A stretch of DNA of 64,000 bases from Mixophyes australis (GCA_036250195.1 JAVHZZ010000017.1:1116001-1180000); one strand, 5' to 3'; numbered from the stretch's first letter, positions 20,556 through 31,620 are shown. Numbers and translations are program-made. Notes: generated by a model not told the origin, from the letters alone.

Positions 20556-21046
20556 TCATAAAATTCTTTGGTGTTGGCTGCTAGACTGGCGCTTCTGCCA
20601 GGGTGGCAGAACCACTACATTTTGATTTGCCAACTGGGCCGCTACTTCAAATATTATTGTGTTCTGGTCCAGTACCAATTTTTTCACCCTCTGTGTGCAC
20701 CGGCGAGACAACTGCTCCCTGCAAATTAAACCATTTAAATCCACCCAGGTCTTGACACCAGATCCATTCACATATCTCATCACGAACTGCCACAGCTGCT
20801 TAGCAAATTCCTCATGGTTGATGAGAAGGCTTCTGCCAGATCCTCACATTTCTGCCAGTAGGTTCCTGGGGTAATAATGTAGCACTTAAAGAGAACTTTC
20901 TTTACCACTTCAGAGTCTGCACAGTCATCTGGGGTCAATACACAATAGGCCTCTAATGCACGCCCTTGCATTGTAAGGACCAAATAATTGACCCACTCCT
21001 TTTTGGACAAAGCATGGAGTTTAGAAATTATTCCAAACACCTGCAA
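20556..21046 (-). pseudogene. Gypsy/SCAN-like gag capsid, frameshifted
   Basis: The first part (21046-20780) contains LTMQGRALEAYCVLTPDDCAD and an ITPGTYWQKCEDL motif, which match the helix pattern of SCAN/Gmr1-type capsids. The second part (20783-20556), in another frame, contains CREQLSRRCTQRVKKLVLDQ, corresponding to the second half of the same domain. The frame change at ~20782 makes it non-functional. It is more likely transposon gag than a SCAN-zinc-finger gene because a CCHC knuckle follows on the same strand. Confidence 0.65.
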
Positions 21047-21190
21047 GTGTAAATCACTGTCTCCAACACCGTCCTCAAATTCGGTAAAGTGACAGGACCC
21101 AAATCATGGTGCAGCAGATGATGACTTTTTACTGTACAATTTTTCTTGCTTTGCACAGGATTTCGAGATCTGCCTTGGACATTGCGGTGT

Positions 21191-22172
21191 AGTTAACCAT
21201 CTTTTGCATTCCCTTGTGTGGAAGGAGCTCTTCACTTGAGTAACTCGGCTCTCCAAAAAAAAAACCCTAGCATTATCAAATTGCTTGTCACCAGTTATAA
21301 ACTGTGACTGGATGGGCTTACTCTGCTACCCAGTGTTTGGAGAGGGAGATCTTAAACAGTTTAGTTGGGTTTCCTTCTTACTGTCTGTATCTGGCTGTTA
21401 CTGACCACTTCTACTGGTGTCACCTGTCAGCAGATATTCACCGACTGTGAATGCCAACTGCACATGAGTTGTAGGAGAATAGTGTTGCCACCAGCTGTCC
21501 CCAGGCTCTTTGAGCTCCAGTATGGTGCTCTGCAGACTGGGACTCCTGGATTCATGTGTGAATCTAGGAGGCGCCTCTGCAAGTCTCCTCCAGAAGCCAC
21601 TGAACTACAGCTGCCAGCGGAGTTTACACACAGAGAGCTCCAGGCTCCTACTTTATCCAGGGGCTGCTCCTGCAGCCCCCACTGTACCATCAGGGATTGG
21701 AGACCCCTCCGACACTCCAGTCATCCTGTACTTACAAATGGGAACCGGAGTGGAGGAATTAAAGCTCTGGCTGAGCTCCGATCCTCACTGGACCAGCAGT
21801 GGGGGGAGAAGCAATTTCTTTTGTTTTATACACATTTGAAATAACATTTTATAAACACACATATCACTTTATACATTTCTACTCCTGGGCTAACCCTTTC
21901 AGCGCCAATATCTACATTTATATATTTATTAAAATACACTTTAAAATACATTGCACCTCCAGCACATAGCACTGGGGGGTTAACCCAATTGGCACCGCAG
22001 CATTGGAAGGGTTAATCTTTACACGGATGGGAAACCAGCCACAGGGTATGGTAAAATCTACTAACTACATCTTATTAAGATCATAATTATGCAATCACTC
22101 TGCCAGTGTGTTCAAATTTAATATAATCCTACTTTGTTGTACAGTGTCTGACAGTTCGCATTTTCCCAAGAG
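21191..22172. other. Putative leader of the Gypsy-like element and unassigned DNA
   Basis: Minus-strand sequence just upstream of gag (~21300-21190) includes taactggtgacaagc, reminiscent of a primer-binding region, so an LTR might lie beyond ~21300, but no LTR ends were found. A 159-codon + strand frame at 21365-21844 with a hydrophobic start has no recognised domain and probably arises by chance. Confidence 0.35.

Positions 22173-22173
<1 letters not shown>

Positions 22174-22219
<46 letters not shown>
22174..22219. repeat. (TA)n microsatellite
   Basis: About 46 bp of pure TA. Confidence 0.95.
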
Positions 22220-22223
<4 letters not shown>

Positions 22224-23694
22224 TTCCAAGTTCAAATATAATATATATTTTCTATACTTTCTGATGCCTTGTGTTTTATATGATATTATACTTTCTTCAC
22301 ATTCCTTACATTGTACTACCACATAATTAATTATACTTTTATTAAAATAACCAATTGTTTAGTAATTCCCATGATGTTCATTATTAATTTTGTATCTCAG
22401 AGACAACAAAATTTAATCTGTAGGAATGAAACATGTTAAATGTTTTCTAGATGTAAAATAAATTCCCTGATTAAGTAGATACAGTGTTTCTAGAGTCTTA
22501 TTCTTTGTCTTAAACTGATTTGGATATTCCAGTCCTCATGTTCTCTCCAATCTATTAACTGCTACAGCTGCTGTACACGTGTATGCTGGTGCCCTATCAT
22601 GTATATATATTCTTTAAAAGTCCCTTTCTGTTGAATATTGTGATGCCAAGACAATACACTGTCATGATAGTGATATGCTGCAGCAGAGGAGCACCTAAAT
22701 CTACATTATCACCTAATTGTTGCATGTTATCATGTTACTCACCTGCTCCTCCTCTCTCTGGAGCCCCAGGGCCTGCTCCATGCACAAGTGTTTCCCGTGG
22801 TTCCGTGGTTCATCTCACAGCTCTGACTAAATTGACATTTTGGCGCAGGGCCAAATTATGCGATCGACTCACCCCGTCCCCTTTTGATCTCCCCGAGGTA
22901 GAAGTATGAGTAAGCAGGATGATCAATCAGGAGTTGCAGTCATGGAGATTGTGGCTTCTGATTGGACCTCCTGCTCACAAGCCACTGCCACAGCCATATG
23001 TACACGGAGGAGCCAGAAACGAAGGTGTCCCGGGAAAAGCGGCTGCATAGAGCAGACCCTGGAGCTGGAAAGGGGCAAATAAGTAACATGTAACAATTAT
23101 TTGATAATGCAACTTTAATCTCAATTATGTCAAGGCTTTTTAGGTGGTTTCACTATACCCAATGTATTGTTTTTAGTGACAAAGCCCTGTATAAAATAAA
23201 ATCCTTTCAGAAGCATAATTAAAGGGGTTTCCAACCATCACATGTATTTAATGGCTTGTATAGGCTTTACTCCAAGTTTTAGTAAATACACAACTTTTAC
23301 GTCCTGGTTTCCCTCTGTACGTTTAACCCGTGTGGTGATACCACGGGGCAGAGCTGTGTGTTTGTGTTGCTCTGCTCTGCTTTCTGTATAATTGTACCCA
23401 GTGAGCACCTTTATGTTGTATCCTGGGGCAAGAAAATAATCCACTCTCCCTGATGTTATAAATACATGGCTAAAATCACGGAAGGAGGCTACTAAGAAAA
23501 TAAATGCTTGTAGTAACATTTTCAGGATGGTGTGTACAAGATAAAATAAAGCAATCTGAAGGTGGAACAAACAAGCAAAACATCGCACAGCTGGTATTTC
23601 AGTACATAGACATCAAACTAGGTGGAGCTTGATCTGCTCTAGTGGGGAATGCAAAATATCTTTACCATCGTTGTATAAAGGAAATGTATATATT
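22220..23694. other. Unassigned sequence
   Basis: Mostly AT-rich, with a more GC-rich patch at ~22740-23060 lacking recognised coding or promoter features. The open frames here (for example 22583-22909 +, 23238-23588 -) show no domain and no splice context. Confidence 0.4.
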
Positions 23695-24249
23695 GGGGCT
23701 CATTTAGAGTTAGACGTACGTCATTGTTTGCATAAGATGTGTATTTTCATACTGCAATGATTCCAAAATCCAGAAAGTATATGTCCATATATAGAGTTAT
23801 TTATATCGCTGACATCCGTCCGCCTTTGTCTGGAAAGGCAGAATAAGGATGTGCAGGGACTAGCATGCATGGGCTGAGCACAGTATGGGTGGGTTCATGT
23901 AATTGTAACATAACATCTGCAAATACGCCTTTTAGGGCTCGATCCTCATGCAGGTATTAGATTTTTGGTGCAGGTATATGATGATGACTATCAGCCCTAT
24001 TTAGCTGTTTCTAATTTGCTGATTGAGTATTGCGTAATTGACATTTCCATTTTTAATTACATTTTATATCTGCACCCCACTGTATCGGGGGGGGGGGGGG
24101 GGGGGGCAGACCTACATTGGTCACAAAGAAACTGTTTTTGAGCTGCAGACGTCTTGAGACTCAACATCAATGAGTAAATCCACTTTTTTGTGTACATTAT
24201 TTCCAACGTACGTTTGGTGCGCAAATGCGTCCAACTCTGAATAAGCCCC
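23695..24249. mobile_element. MITE-like element, ~555 bp
   Basis: The left end GGGGCTCATTTAGAGTTAGACG and right end (inverse of GGGGCTTATTCAGAGTTGGACG) are ~22-bp TIRs with four mismatches. Both sides are flanked by att (23692-23694, 24250-24252), a possible 3-bp TSD. No ORF; superfamily unassigned (a 3-bp TSD is Harbinger-like, but ATT is not the usual TWA). Confidence 0.65.
24087..24106 (+). repeat. Poly-G tract (G20)
   Basis: Twenty consecutive G inside the 23695-24249 element. Confidence 0.95.
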
Positions 24250-24252
24250 ATT

Positions 24253-24795
24253 ATGTCTTTATTATACTAGTTATGATTTTGTTGTATATGTTGTTATGTG
24301 TACACTGTGCATGTGGTTATTTTACCATTTCCATGCAATACATTTTCTAATGAAAGAATTGTGTCTGTGTTTTTCTTCTTACTGTAGCAATAACTAGATA
24401 TTTATGTGGATAAGAAATTCCCTTGCTATGGGCATATTTCAAAAGAGCTTTATTCACTACACAGAGAGAGAGGGATGCAACACTTTTTATTGTAGCTATT
24501 TGTTTGACTGTACAAGTCAGCTTCTCTTAGGCAAAATAGATGTACACTGGGACCAGTACCTGTGCAATACCTGTCATCAATACCAATTGCAAAATCAGGA
24601 CAATTTAATCCAATTGCCAATCCACTCAAACCATGCACAGTTTGCCAAGAGTTCCCCCCGATCAGCCCAAACATCTTTCCTAGTAGGTTCAGCCTATTTG
24701 ACCAACACAAATTGTGACTGTTCAAGGAAAGGTAGGTGAGGTCTAAGGTTAAGGCAGCTCAGGGGTTATGGCTGCCCTCCCACCTCCTCCAGGTA
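24253..24795. other. Unassigned sequence before the zinc-finger relic
   Basis: Open frames exist on both strands at 24404-24739, but neither shows a domain. A donor-like aaag|gtaggt occurs at ~24731. It could be the 5' part of the decayed zinc-finger gene or an unrelated repeat. Confidence 0.3.
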
Positions 24796-25160
24796 AATCT
24801 TGGTCCTGCTCAGAATGTGGGAAATGTTTTCCTAAAATATTACTTCTGAAGTATCAGAGAAGTCATACCGTAAAGAAACCATATTACAGAATGTTGGAAA
24901 TATTTAGCACATAATTCACTTCTTGTTGCGCACCATACAGGAGAAAGACCATGTCATACAGGAGAGATATTCTTGCTCTGAATGTGGTAAATGTTTTACA
25001 CATATTCCAAATTGTTAAATATCAGAGAAATCACTTAGGGAACAGCCAAATTCATGTGCTGATGTGGGAAAGGGTTTCAAAGTAATTCAGAAAGGTATTG
25101 TATGTCAGAGAAGTAATGAAGGGGAGAAACTTTATTTTATGCCCTGAATATGGGCATGTT
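24796..25160 (+). pseudogene. C2H2 zinc-finger gene relic (frog multi-finger type)
   Basis: The first finger is readable as SWSCSECGKCFPKILLLKYQ with the linker residues RSHTVKKPY. A decayed finger follows, then SCSECGKCFTHIPNC and a stop, then CADVGKGFKV, and a last remnant FILCPEYGHV near 25130. Several Cys/His ligands are lost, and there are frameshifts and stops (for example ~25017). The repeated CSECGKCF plus HTGEKP-like linkers are characteristic of the large vertebrate multi-finger families of DNA-binding transcription factors. It is dead here; DIRS-d sequence begins at its 3' edge. Confidence 0.85.
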
Positions 25161-25199
25161 TTACAAGTTCTTGCTGTCTGGATGTCCCATGTGGCTATA

Positions 25200-25925
25200 A
25201 ATGAGGTTGGGATTTCCTGCAATGGGTTGGCAGTGGTCTTCTCCTGGGCCTGCTGTGGTGTTGGTAGGAGCAAGAAAGGGAACATGCTGGCAGTTTATTG
25301 ATGGCCAATGTATGTGGCCCCATGCAGACTCAGACATGAATGTTCAGCTGTGGTGGAGGGCAGCCGCTTGCTAAGTGTTTTCAAGATCGGAAGACAGTTC
25401 AGGCATGGGAAACCTGCTTGAAAAAGACATAACAAATTAAATATAGATACAAAGCATCCCTGACTTAGGAGACATCCAGACAGGGAGGCAGCATTATTAT
25501 TGGAGAATGGGTTTAAGAATGTTTTTAGAGTTCCTTATAGGGAGTCCAAATAGTTGAAACTGTACGGATATTTGATGTCAGCCATGCATTATGCACTGTA
25601 AATGGTCCCTAAAACAAAGCCCAGAATATTCAGCCTGATTCATCATTTGTCAATTCCAAAGAAAGATTCGGTGACTAATGGGATCAGTAAGGAGACATGT
25701 TCTGCATCATACACCTCACTTGATGCGGCCATTCTGTAAGAGGCATCTTCCTGAAGCTTTCACCTCCTTAAAAGAGTGGGTGCTAAGGGGGGAAATGGGA
25801 ATCAAGTCAGTTATCCACTATCTGGACATTTTTCTTTTCATGTGACGAGACCAGCATCTTATGAAAACCTATAATGAATGGGGATAGTATTGGGACAGTC
25901 ATGCTCCTCAGATTTTGATGATCAG
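25200..25925 (+). mobile_element. DIRS-type relic d, gag zinc-finger and RT part
   Basis: Conceptual pieces in order: a Cys/His segment GTCWQFIDGQCMW followed one frame over by FRHECS-like sequence (RLRHECSAVVEG), resembling the CCCH-type end of DIRS gag; then RVPYRESK; IFSLIHHLSIPKKDSVTNGI and SASYTSLDAAI; and finally VIHYLDIFLF, the equivalent of the YLDD RT active-site motif with the second Asp changed. Frameshifts and stops throughout. Homology resumes at ~27680 after later insertions. Confidence 0.75.
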
Positions 25926-26350
25926 TGTCAGGACACCAGGGCATTAGAGTCAAGGCCCACAGAGTAGCCCTGGTACCTTGGTGTTCTTTGGATCACGCAG
26001 ACAAAGAGGAGTGGTAGCTATAATAGTACCTTTATTACAGAAGGTGCAAACACAACTGTAATACAATAACTATATTAAATCGCCAACATCTAAAAACCTC
26101 CCCAACACATCCCCAGATAAAGATATGAGGAACCGTTACATATGTTTAAACAGTATTTCTTTGGCCGGGCTAAGTTGTAAAAAAGTCTCTGGTCCTGATG
26201 CTTCTGTCACAATAGCTCAGTACTCAGGTCTTCCAGATTCCTCCGATTTCTACACTTCTAGGCTTGCTGGTCCTGGCCTCTCGGCCTTATGCTCACTACC
26301 GAGATGTTAGCAGCCTGGACCCCTGTCACCCTACTCCTGTAGGCACACCA
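25926..26350. other. Insert interrupting DIRS-d, unassigned
   Basis: Sequence between the RT and recombinase parts of DIRS-d. The minus strand has a polyadenylation-like ctgtaataaagg (~26030), and the edge (gtgtcctgaca on the minus strand) could be an LTR 3' end; together with 26528-27196 this might be one LTR-type insertion on the minus strand. This is not proven. Confidence 0.3.
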
Positions 26351-26527
26351 GGGGGTAAATGTATCAAGCTGAGAGTTTTCCGGCGGGTTTGAAAAACCAA
26401 TCAGATTCTAGCTATCATTTATTTGGTGCATTCTACAAAATGAAAGCTAGAATCTGATTGGTTGCAATAGGCAACATCTCCACTTTTCAAGCCCGCCGGA
26501 AAACTCTCAGCTTGATACATTTACACC
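26351..26527. mobile_element. Nearly fully palindromic MITE, 177 bp
   Basis: The two arms share GTAAATGTATCAAGCTGAGA and continue through gttttccggcgggtttgaaaa with one mismatch over ~41 bp. Inner segments caatcagattctagct and agctagaatctgattg pair as well, leaving a short loop. A single strand would fold into one long hairpin. No coding capacity. Confidence 0.9.
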
Positions 26528-27197
26528 CAGATGTGCAGACTCACAAGCAGCTCCCATTGGGGCAGAGTTATACTGTTGCACGATGTTCAGCCAGAGATGT
26601 GCCTAGATGTAAAATTGTAATCAGGACACACGTTGGAGCTGGTAGGAGACAGATCTTCAATACCAAGCTCAGGATATCCAATAAACAACCCTTGGTCTCC
26701 TTGCAGGCTCTTTTTAAACAGTTCAGAATACCCACAGGTGAAATCCCGTCCTGTAAGGTTATCCCAAGTCCGTACAGAATGCCATTGGCTCCCAAATCAG
26801 GGGTTGGATATGGGAGTGGAGAGAAGTCATCCCCACATGGGTTTCCCCCCAGCTGGTCTAGTGCATAGTAGTCTGACACAGTCCTAGAGAGAACAATAGA
26901 GTAGCAAACTGGTTACTGCAGGGCTTAATCCCAGATGATGAATAGCAACTTCCTGTTTCAATCCCTTCTATACATTTATGTTGTGAAAGGGGCTCCAGCT
27001 GCTCCAGACTTCCTGTCCTCACTAAGGGAAGGGGTAACTGGCCAGGATATAGTCCAGCAGACAATTTGTAGTCCAAAAGAGGCACATGGAGCCCACCTGG
27101 ATATATATTTATGAACCTGTAGTTTTAGTCCATTGTTTCTTCATTCAGAACCATATTATGAATTCCATATACTTCAACCAAATGAATCCACAGAGTC
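26528..27197. other. Unassigned insert sequence
   Basis: Continuation of the unassigned insert after the MITE. Several overlapping open frames on both strands, none with a recognisable domain. Confidence 0.3.
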
Positions 27198-27231
<34 letters not shown>

Positions 27232-27660
27232 CATTTATTTGTAAGGCGCCACATGGTTTCCGCAGCGCCGTACACAGTACAAACAGTAGACCATACAGGG
27301 CAAAACAGTACAGAACATTAAACATAAAATACCAATACTTCGTAAACTCCGGGCAGGCAAATACAGTAGAGACGGAGTGGAAGAACAGGTATGGAGACAG
27401 GAGGAAAGAGGGCCCTACTCATACGAGCTTACATCCTAAGGGAGGGTGGACAGAATCAGGCACAGAAGGGAGCCAGTGAGGCAAAGGGGAGAACCGAAGA
27501 GATGAGAGGTTAAGTGGATGGTTGGTAGGCCTTAAGAAACAGGTGAGTTTTAAGTGCCCGTTTGAAGGAGCACAGGTTGGGTGAGAGACGGATGGAGCGA
27601 GGGAGGTCGTTCCAGTGAAGGGGGGCAGCGCGGGAGAAGTCTTGGATTCTAGAGTGGGAA
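27198..27660 (-). mobile_element. L2-tailed retroposon, minus strand
   Basis: The + strand starts with an (ATT)n run to ~27231, then catttatttgtaaggcgccacatgg and gcagcgccgtaca, the inverse of the L2-type 3' tail (gcgcc...aaataaatgataat). The body (ggtgagttttaagtgcccg, ggaggtcgttccagtgaagg) looks like a dispersed family. The 5' end in element sense is near 27660, where DIRS-d recombinase sequence resumes. Confidence 0.65.
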
Positions 27661-27679
27661 TTATATGTGCCAAATGGGG

Positions 27680-27982
27680 ATAACAATATATCCAAATACT
27701 AGTGACCAGATACATAACTTTGTATGGGGGGATTGTAACTGTAATCCTATCTCGGCACAATCAGCTTTTCTGTATCACTTTCAGTTTATATCTATTGTCA
27801 GACAGTGCATGGGGAAGCTGGGGGGGTCAGTGGCAGAATATGGGTTACACTCCTTCCTGATTGGGACAGCAATGGAGGCTGTCAGCTGGGGCTGAAGTGA
27901 CAAGATGATTATGTATATCGGGAAATGGGAATCAAGTGGTTTCAGATCTTATGTAAAGCTCCAGTTTCTACTATAAAGATTT
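27680..27982 (+). pseudogene. Tyrosine recombinase, DIRS relic d
   Basis: Reads PISAQSAFLYHFQFISIVRQ, then KLGGSVAEYGLHSFLIGTAM, a stop, and after it IGKWESSGFRSYVKLQFLL. The catalytic HxxR has become HSFL (Arg lost) and an in-frame TGA breaks the frame at ~27893; the final Tyr is kept. It is a different subfamily from relics b and c (EYG rather than DYG; KWESSGFRSYV rather than RWKSKCFKRYV). Confidence 0.8.
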
Positions 27983-27997
27983 AAGAAAAGGAGGTAG
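27983..27997 (+). repeat. Target-site duplication, left (L1-like insert)
   Basis: AAGAAAAGGAGGTAG, repeated identically at 28391-28405. Confidence 0.85.
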
Positions 27998-28390
27998 GAG
28001 ATGTATTTCCAATTTGGAAAATTCCTCCACCTTCTATCCCAGTCCCTCTCCCTTCTCCCCCTCATCATAAAAAATTAAAAAATAAAACAGCAGTTTGTTC
28101 TATTTGTTATATATATCCAACCTTACATGGTCTATCTTTGGTACGGGAAAAGTCCTCACTTGTACACTCACCACGTAGGCCGTTAATTCCCAACTACCAA
28201 TTGGAATGTGACATAGAATATAATCTATATTTCTATAGTCATTTGTATTTTTGCTTTGTTTTGTTTTATTTCATTTTTTGTTTCCTCTCCGATTTTTAGA
28301 TTGTGTAACCTTGGTTCTTATTTAATGTCAACAACATGTACGGTTGTGCTGTATATTGATATCTATCTGCTGTTACAAATAAAAAGTTAA
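27998..28390 (+). mobile_element. 5'-truncated L1-like retrotransposon 3' end
   Basis: A 393-bp insert between perfect 15-bp duplications. It ends in tgttacaaataaaaagttaa, a short A-rich 3' terminus with an AATAAA signal, as expected for target-primed reverse transcription. The body is T-rich 3' UTR-like sequence with no open frame. The site itself lies just after the DIRS-d recombinase remnant. Confidence 0.75.
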
Positions 28391-28405
28391 AAGAAAAGGA
28401 GGTAG
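28391..28405 (+). repeat. Target-site duplication, right (L1-like insert)
   Basis: AAGAAAAGGAGGTAG, identical to 27983-27997. Confidence 0.85.
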
Positions 28406-29147
28406 AAGGGGGATGAGATGTTGGAGTAGAAGGTGTGAGAGACAGAAAACACTAAGATAATGTGGTGAAGGTACGAGGACATGGTGGAGTATACAGAGAG
28501 TACCCCAGGAAGAAGAGGAGAGTGGACAAGGGAATAGTCAAGGAAAATAAGATGGTAAAGTGGTGGATACCTAGTAGTATAGCTGGGAGTATGGTAGGCT
28601 CAACTAAAGGAATGTGTAATTTAATCAATTAAGAAAGATCTAACTAAGTATTCATAATGCACAAGACGAAAGACAGAAAAAGAGTTAAAAAATGATATGT
28701 ATGTAAATTAAATGATCCTTTAATGAGAATTAATGACACAGTGCAGCAGGTGGGAAATAATATCACACAAAGAGAGTTATAGAGGCCGGATACCCTGTAC
28801 CTGTTCTACTAACAACTACCACAACTACCACTGGTAGTTCTCCTGAACATGATCAATAAATAAATGATGATGATGATCCAGCTGGAAGCAGGAAGACACA
28901 GAAGAGGAATGAAAGTCCAGGTAATGCCTTAATTTATGGTGAGTCATAATTATAGGTTATACTGATAATACTTCTCTAAATGATTAGAGAATCCAATACA
29001 CAATACATAATGTGATAAAAAAATAGCACTTAACTTAATACATTAATAACAGCAACTCTGCAGACATGTTGCCCTGTTGGAATCGCTCATATAGAGTAGA
29101 CTGGCGCAATATTCACGCATGTGGGAATCAAGGAAGGAAAAACGACT

Positions 29148-29150
<3 letters not shown>
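28406..29150. other. Unassigned, with a short L2-type tail
   Basis: Purine-rich sequence. At ~28850-28876 atcaataaataaatgatgatgatgat resembles an L2/SINE 3' tail, so a short retroposon fragment probably ends there. No gene seen. Confidence 0.4.
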
Positions 29151-29192
<42 letters not shown>

Positions 29193-29234
29193 AATATTTA
29201 GATAGATAAATGTGTGTGTGTGTGTGTGTGTGTG

Positions 29235-29296
<62 letters not shown>
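29151..29296. repeat. Compound TA / GT / TA microsatellite
   Basis: TA to ~29184, a short spacer, (GT)n 29211-29234, then TA 29238-29296. Confidence 0.95.
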
Positions 29297-29300
<4 letters not shown>

Positions 29301-30474
29301 ACTACATGATGATATTCACATTTCAATATCGATCAATCCAATCTGTAGGGAACATTTACTTCCATTTATTGTATGATTCTCTCTAACACCAGAGGAATAA
29401 TATATTGCAATAAATTGGAGATATGAGAGAAGAGACAGAGATTGTCCTGTCTATACTTTTCCCATTAACATTGTTCCATTCTCAAATAGCTCTGAAGCAA
29501 TAACTAGGAGTTAATTGCTGGATGTCACCTCTCTCCTGATGATAGTTTTCAGTTTTCCGGTCATTGAAAGAGCAGCGCTTATAAGTCTGCCATAAGAAGA
29601 TATCCCAAGAGCGGCCACAGTGTTTGTGTGTACAACCAACAACTCTATAACGTGACGCGTTTCTCCGCCTCCAAGTGATATAATATAGTAATATTTTCAG
29701 AAGGATGGAGCCCAAATTCTGCTTGGAAATCTAAAAGTATATTGGCCAATCAGTAAGGGCCATCAATGAATCCAATTAGAACTCAGATCTTACATACATT
29801 TATGTATATGTCGTATGTAAGATCTCAGTTTTCTATGTTTATCTAAAGAGACTGCAGCAGCTTTACATACACAAGGATTTATATTTATTATATCTTGTGC
29901 ACATGTATCCTCTATTTATCTATTTTGGGAAAAAGGCTCTTCTGGGAAACTCTATTTTTATGTCTTGCTATTCAGAATCATCACATGGAAAATGTATATT
30001 TTGGGTATTTTTGCCCTGTGATTTCAGAAGCACACTCCAATGCATGCAATGTGTGCCTTGGCCATGCCCATTACTGGTGCTGAACAGAACCAGTTGCAAA
30101 CAAAATTGCAATCTGGCAAATCATTTCTCAAGCCCAGTAACAACATGACTGTGAGCTGTCATTTGTGCCAAAACACCTTTAAGGTCATCATACAAAATGG
30201 CCTCTCTGAAAGGTTACACCGCTCTCTAACACGCCTTGGTGAACTATGAATTACTCTGTGTACTCTCTCTTTTCCTGCTGCTTCTCATCCTGCTCCAAAA
30301 TCATCCTTCTTCTCCTTCTACAGGACAAATCCACTGACCACTAGCATAAGGTCAACTAGCTCTCTTATCATTTCCTATCATGTCCATCTTGTACACCTAC
30401 AACAAACTTGACTTAAACACAGATCTAATATTTAATATCTATTTTTAAATAAAACAAAAAATACACATTGTAAC
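29297..30474. other. Unassigned sequence left of hAT-2
   Basis: No gene, RNA or repeat family could be supported. Overlapping short open frames at 29895-30249 (+) lack domains. A local inverted pair (cttacatacatttatgtatatgtcgtatgtaag, ~29790-29822) is noted. Confidence 0.35.
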
Positions 30475-30720
30475 TAAGGATGAGCGGGCTCGGATTCCGC
30501 TAATCGGAGCTCATCCGAACAGTGCGGATCCGACGGGATCCGAGCACTGTTCGGGTATTTCCGGCGCCCAAAAAAATGAAAGTGAGGCTCTGACGTCCAA
30601 GTCTTGCGTCGGATCTCGCGAGACTCGGATTGCATAAATTCCTCGCTAGCAGACGCCATTTTAATTTGGGCTGTGATCAGGGTAGAGGGAGGTTGTAGGG
30701 TAGTGGTGCTCCTGCGTGAT

Positions 30721-30910
30721 CAGTCCAGTGGTGCTTTATACTTGTGTCCAGTGCTCTGTCCTTGCTGAGTCCAGTGGTGCTTTATGCTTGTGTCCAGTGC
30801 TCTGTCCTTGCTGAGTCCAGTGCTCCTTTTGTCCTGTGCTCTGTCCTGCTGAGTCCAGTGGTGCTTTGGCCAGTGTCTGTCCTGCTGAGTCCAGTGTTGC
30901 TTTAGTCCTG
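30721..30910 (+). repeat. Irregular tccagtg minisatellite in hAT-2
   Basis: Four or five imperfect units built from gctgagtccagtggtgcttt and tgtccagtgctctgtcctt, with period ~35-57 bp. It lies between the promoter-like segment and the 52-bp array. The minus-strand HHWTQQ-rich frame is a product of the repeat. Confidence 0.85.
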
Positions 30911-31620
30911 GGCATTTTTGTGCTAAGTCCATAGTAATTTTCTAATTATTAAAAACTCCCCAAAAAATTAAAAAAAAAAAAAAAAAAAAAATTATACCAA
31001 AAAAAGTAAAAACAAATATTAAAAAATAATTTAAAAATTATAACAATTTTTTAGAGCAGTCCTGAAATATTAGTACTACAATACCTACGTTCACTGTTTC
31101 TGCAGTCCAAAAAATAGTAACTGCAATCTACATTACTACGTTCACTGTTTGTGCAGTCCAAAAAAATAGGAACTGCAATCTATATTACTACGTTCACTGT
31201 TTCAGCAGTCCAAAAAATAGGAACTGCCATCTATATTACTACTTTCACTGTTGAAACAGTCCAAAAAATAGGAACTGCAATCTATATTACTACGTTCACT
31301 GTTTGTGCAGTCCCAAAAAATAGGAACTGCAATCTATATTACTACGTTCATTGTTTCTGCAGTCCCAAAAAATAGGAACTGCAATCTATATTACTACGTT
31401 CACTGTTCTGTTTAAGCAGTCCAAAAAAAAAAGAACTGCAATCTATATTACTACGTTCACTGTTTAAGCAGTCCAAAAAAATAGGAACTGCAATCTATAT
31501 TACTACGTTCACTGTTTCTGCAGTCCCAAAAAATAGGAACTGCAATCTATATTACTACTTTCACTGTTTCTGCAGTCCCAAAAAATAGGAACTGCAATCT
31601 ATATTACTACTTTCACTGTT

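Larger units (their letters stand above)
19440..21190 (-). mobile_element. Gypsy-like LTR retrotransposon gag region, decayed
   Basis: On the minus strand, in order: an N-terminal segment SKADLEILCKARKI (~21187-21146), a SCAN-like capsid (21046-20560), then, after an inserted LTR-like block, a CCHC knuckle (~19905-19858). Frameshifts and stops break it. The retroviral SCAN/capsid relationship is known for Gmr1-like Gypsy elements, which is the most likely origin. Sequence down to ~19240 may be further gag/protease remnant. Confidence 0.65.

Noticed and set aside
20556..21046. A host SCAN-domain zinc-finger gene
   Set aside because: The SCAN-like fold on the minus strand is followed by a retroviral CCHC knuckle rather than C2H2 fingers, so Gypsy-type gag is the better reading.
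21365..21844. 159-codon frame with a signal-peptide-like start
   Set aside because: No domain, no splice context and competing open frames on both strands; it probably lies in LTR or leader sequence of the Gypsy-like element.
23238..23588. 116-codon minus-strand frame with a hydrophobic N-terminus
   Set aside because: No family resemblance, no initiation or splice context; treated as chance.
24404..24739. Overlapping frames on both strands before the zinc-finger relic
   Set aside because: Neither shows a domain; may be repeat-derived. Kept only as unassigned sequence.
30720..30932. Minus-strand frame rich in HHWTQQ repeats
   Set aside because: It arises from translation of the tccagtg minisatellite; there is no sign of a gene.
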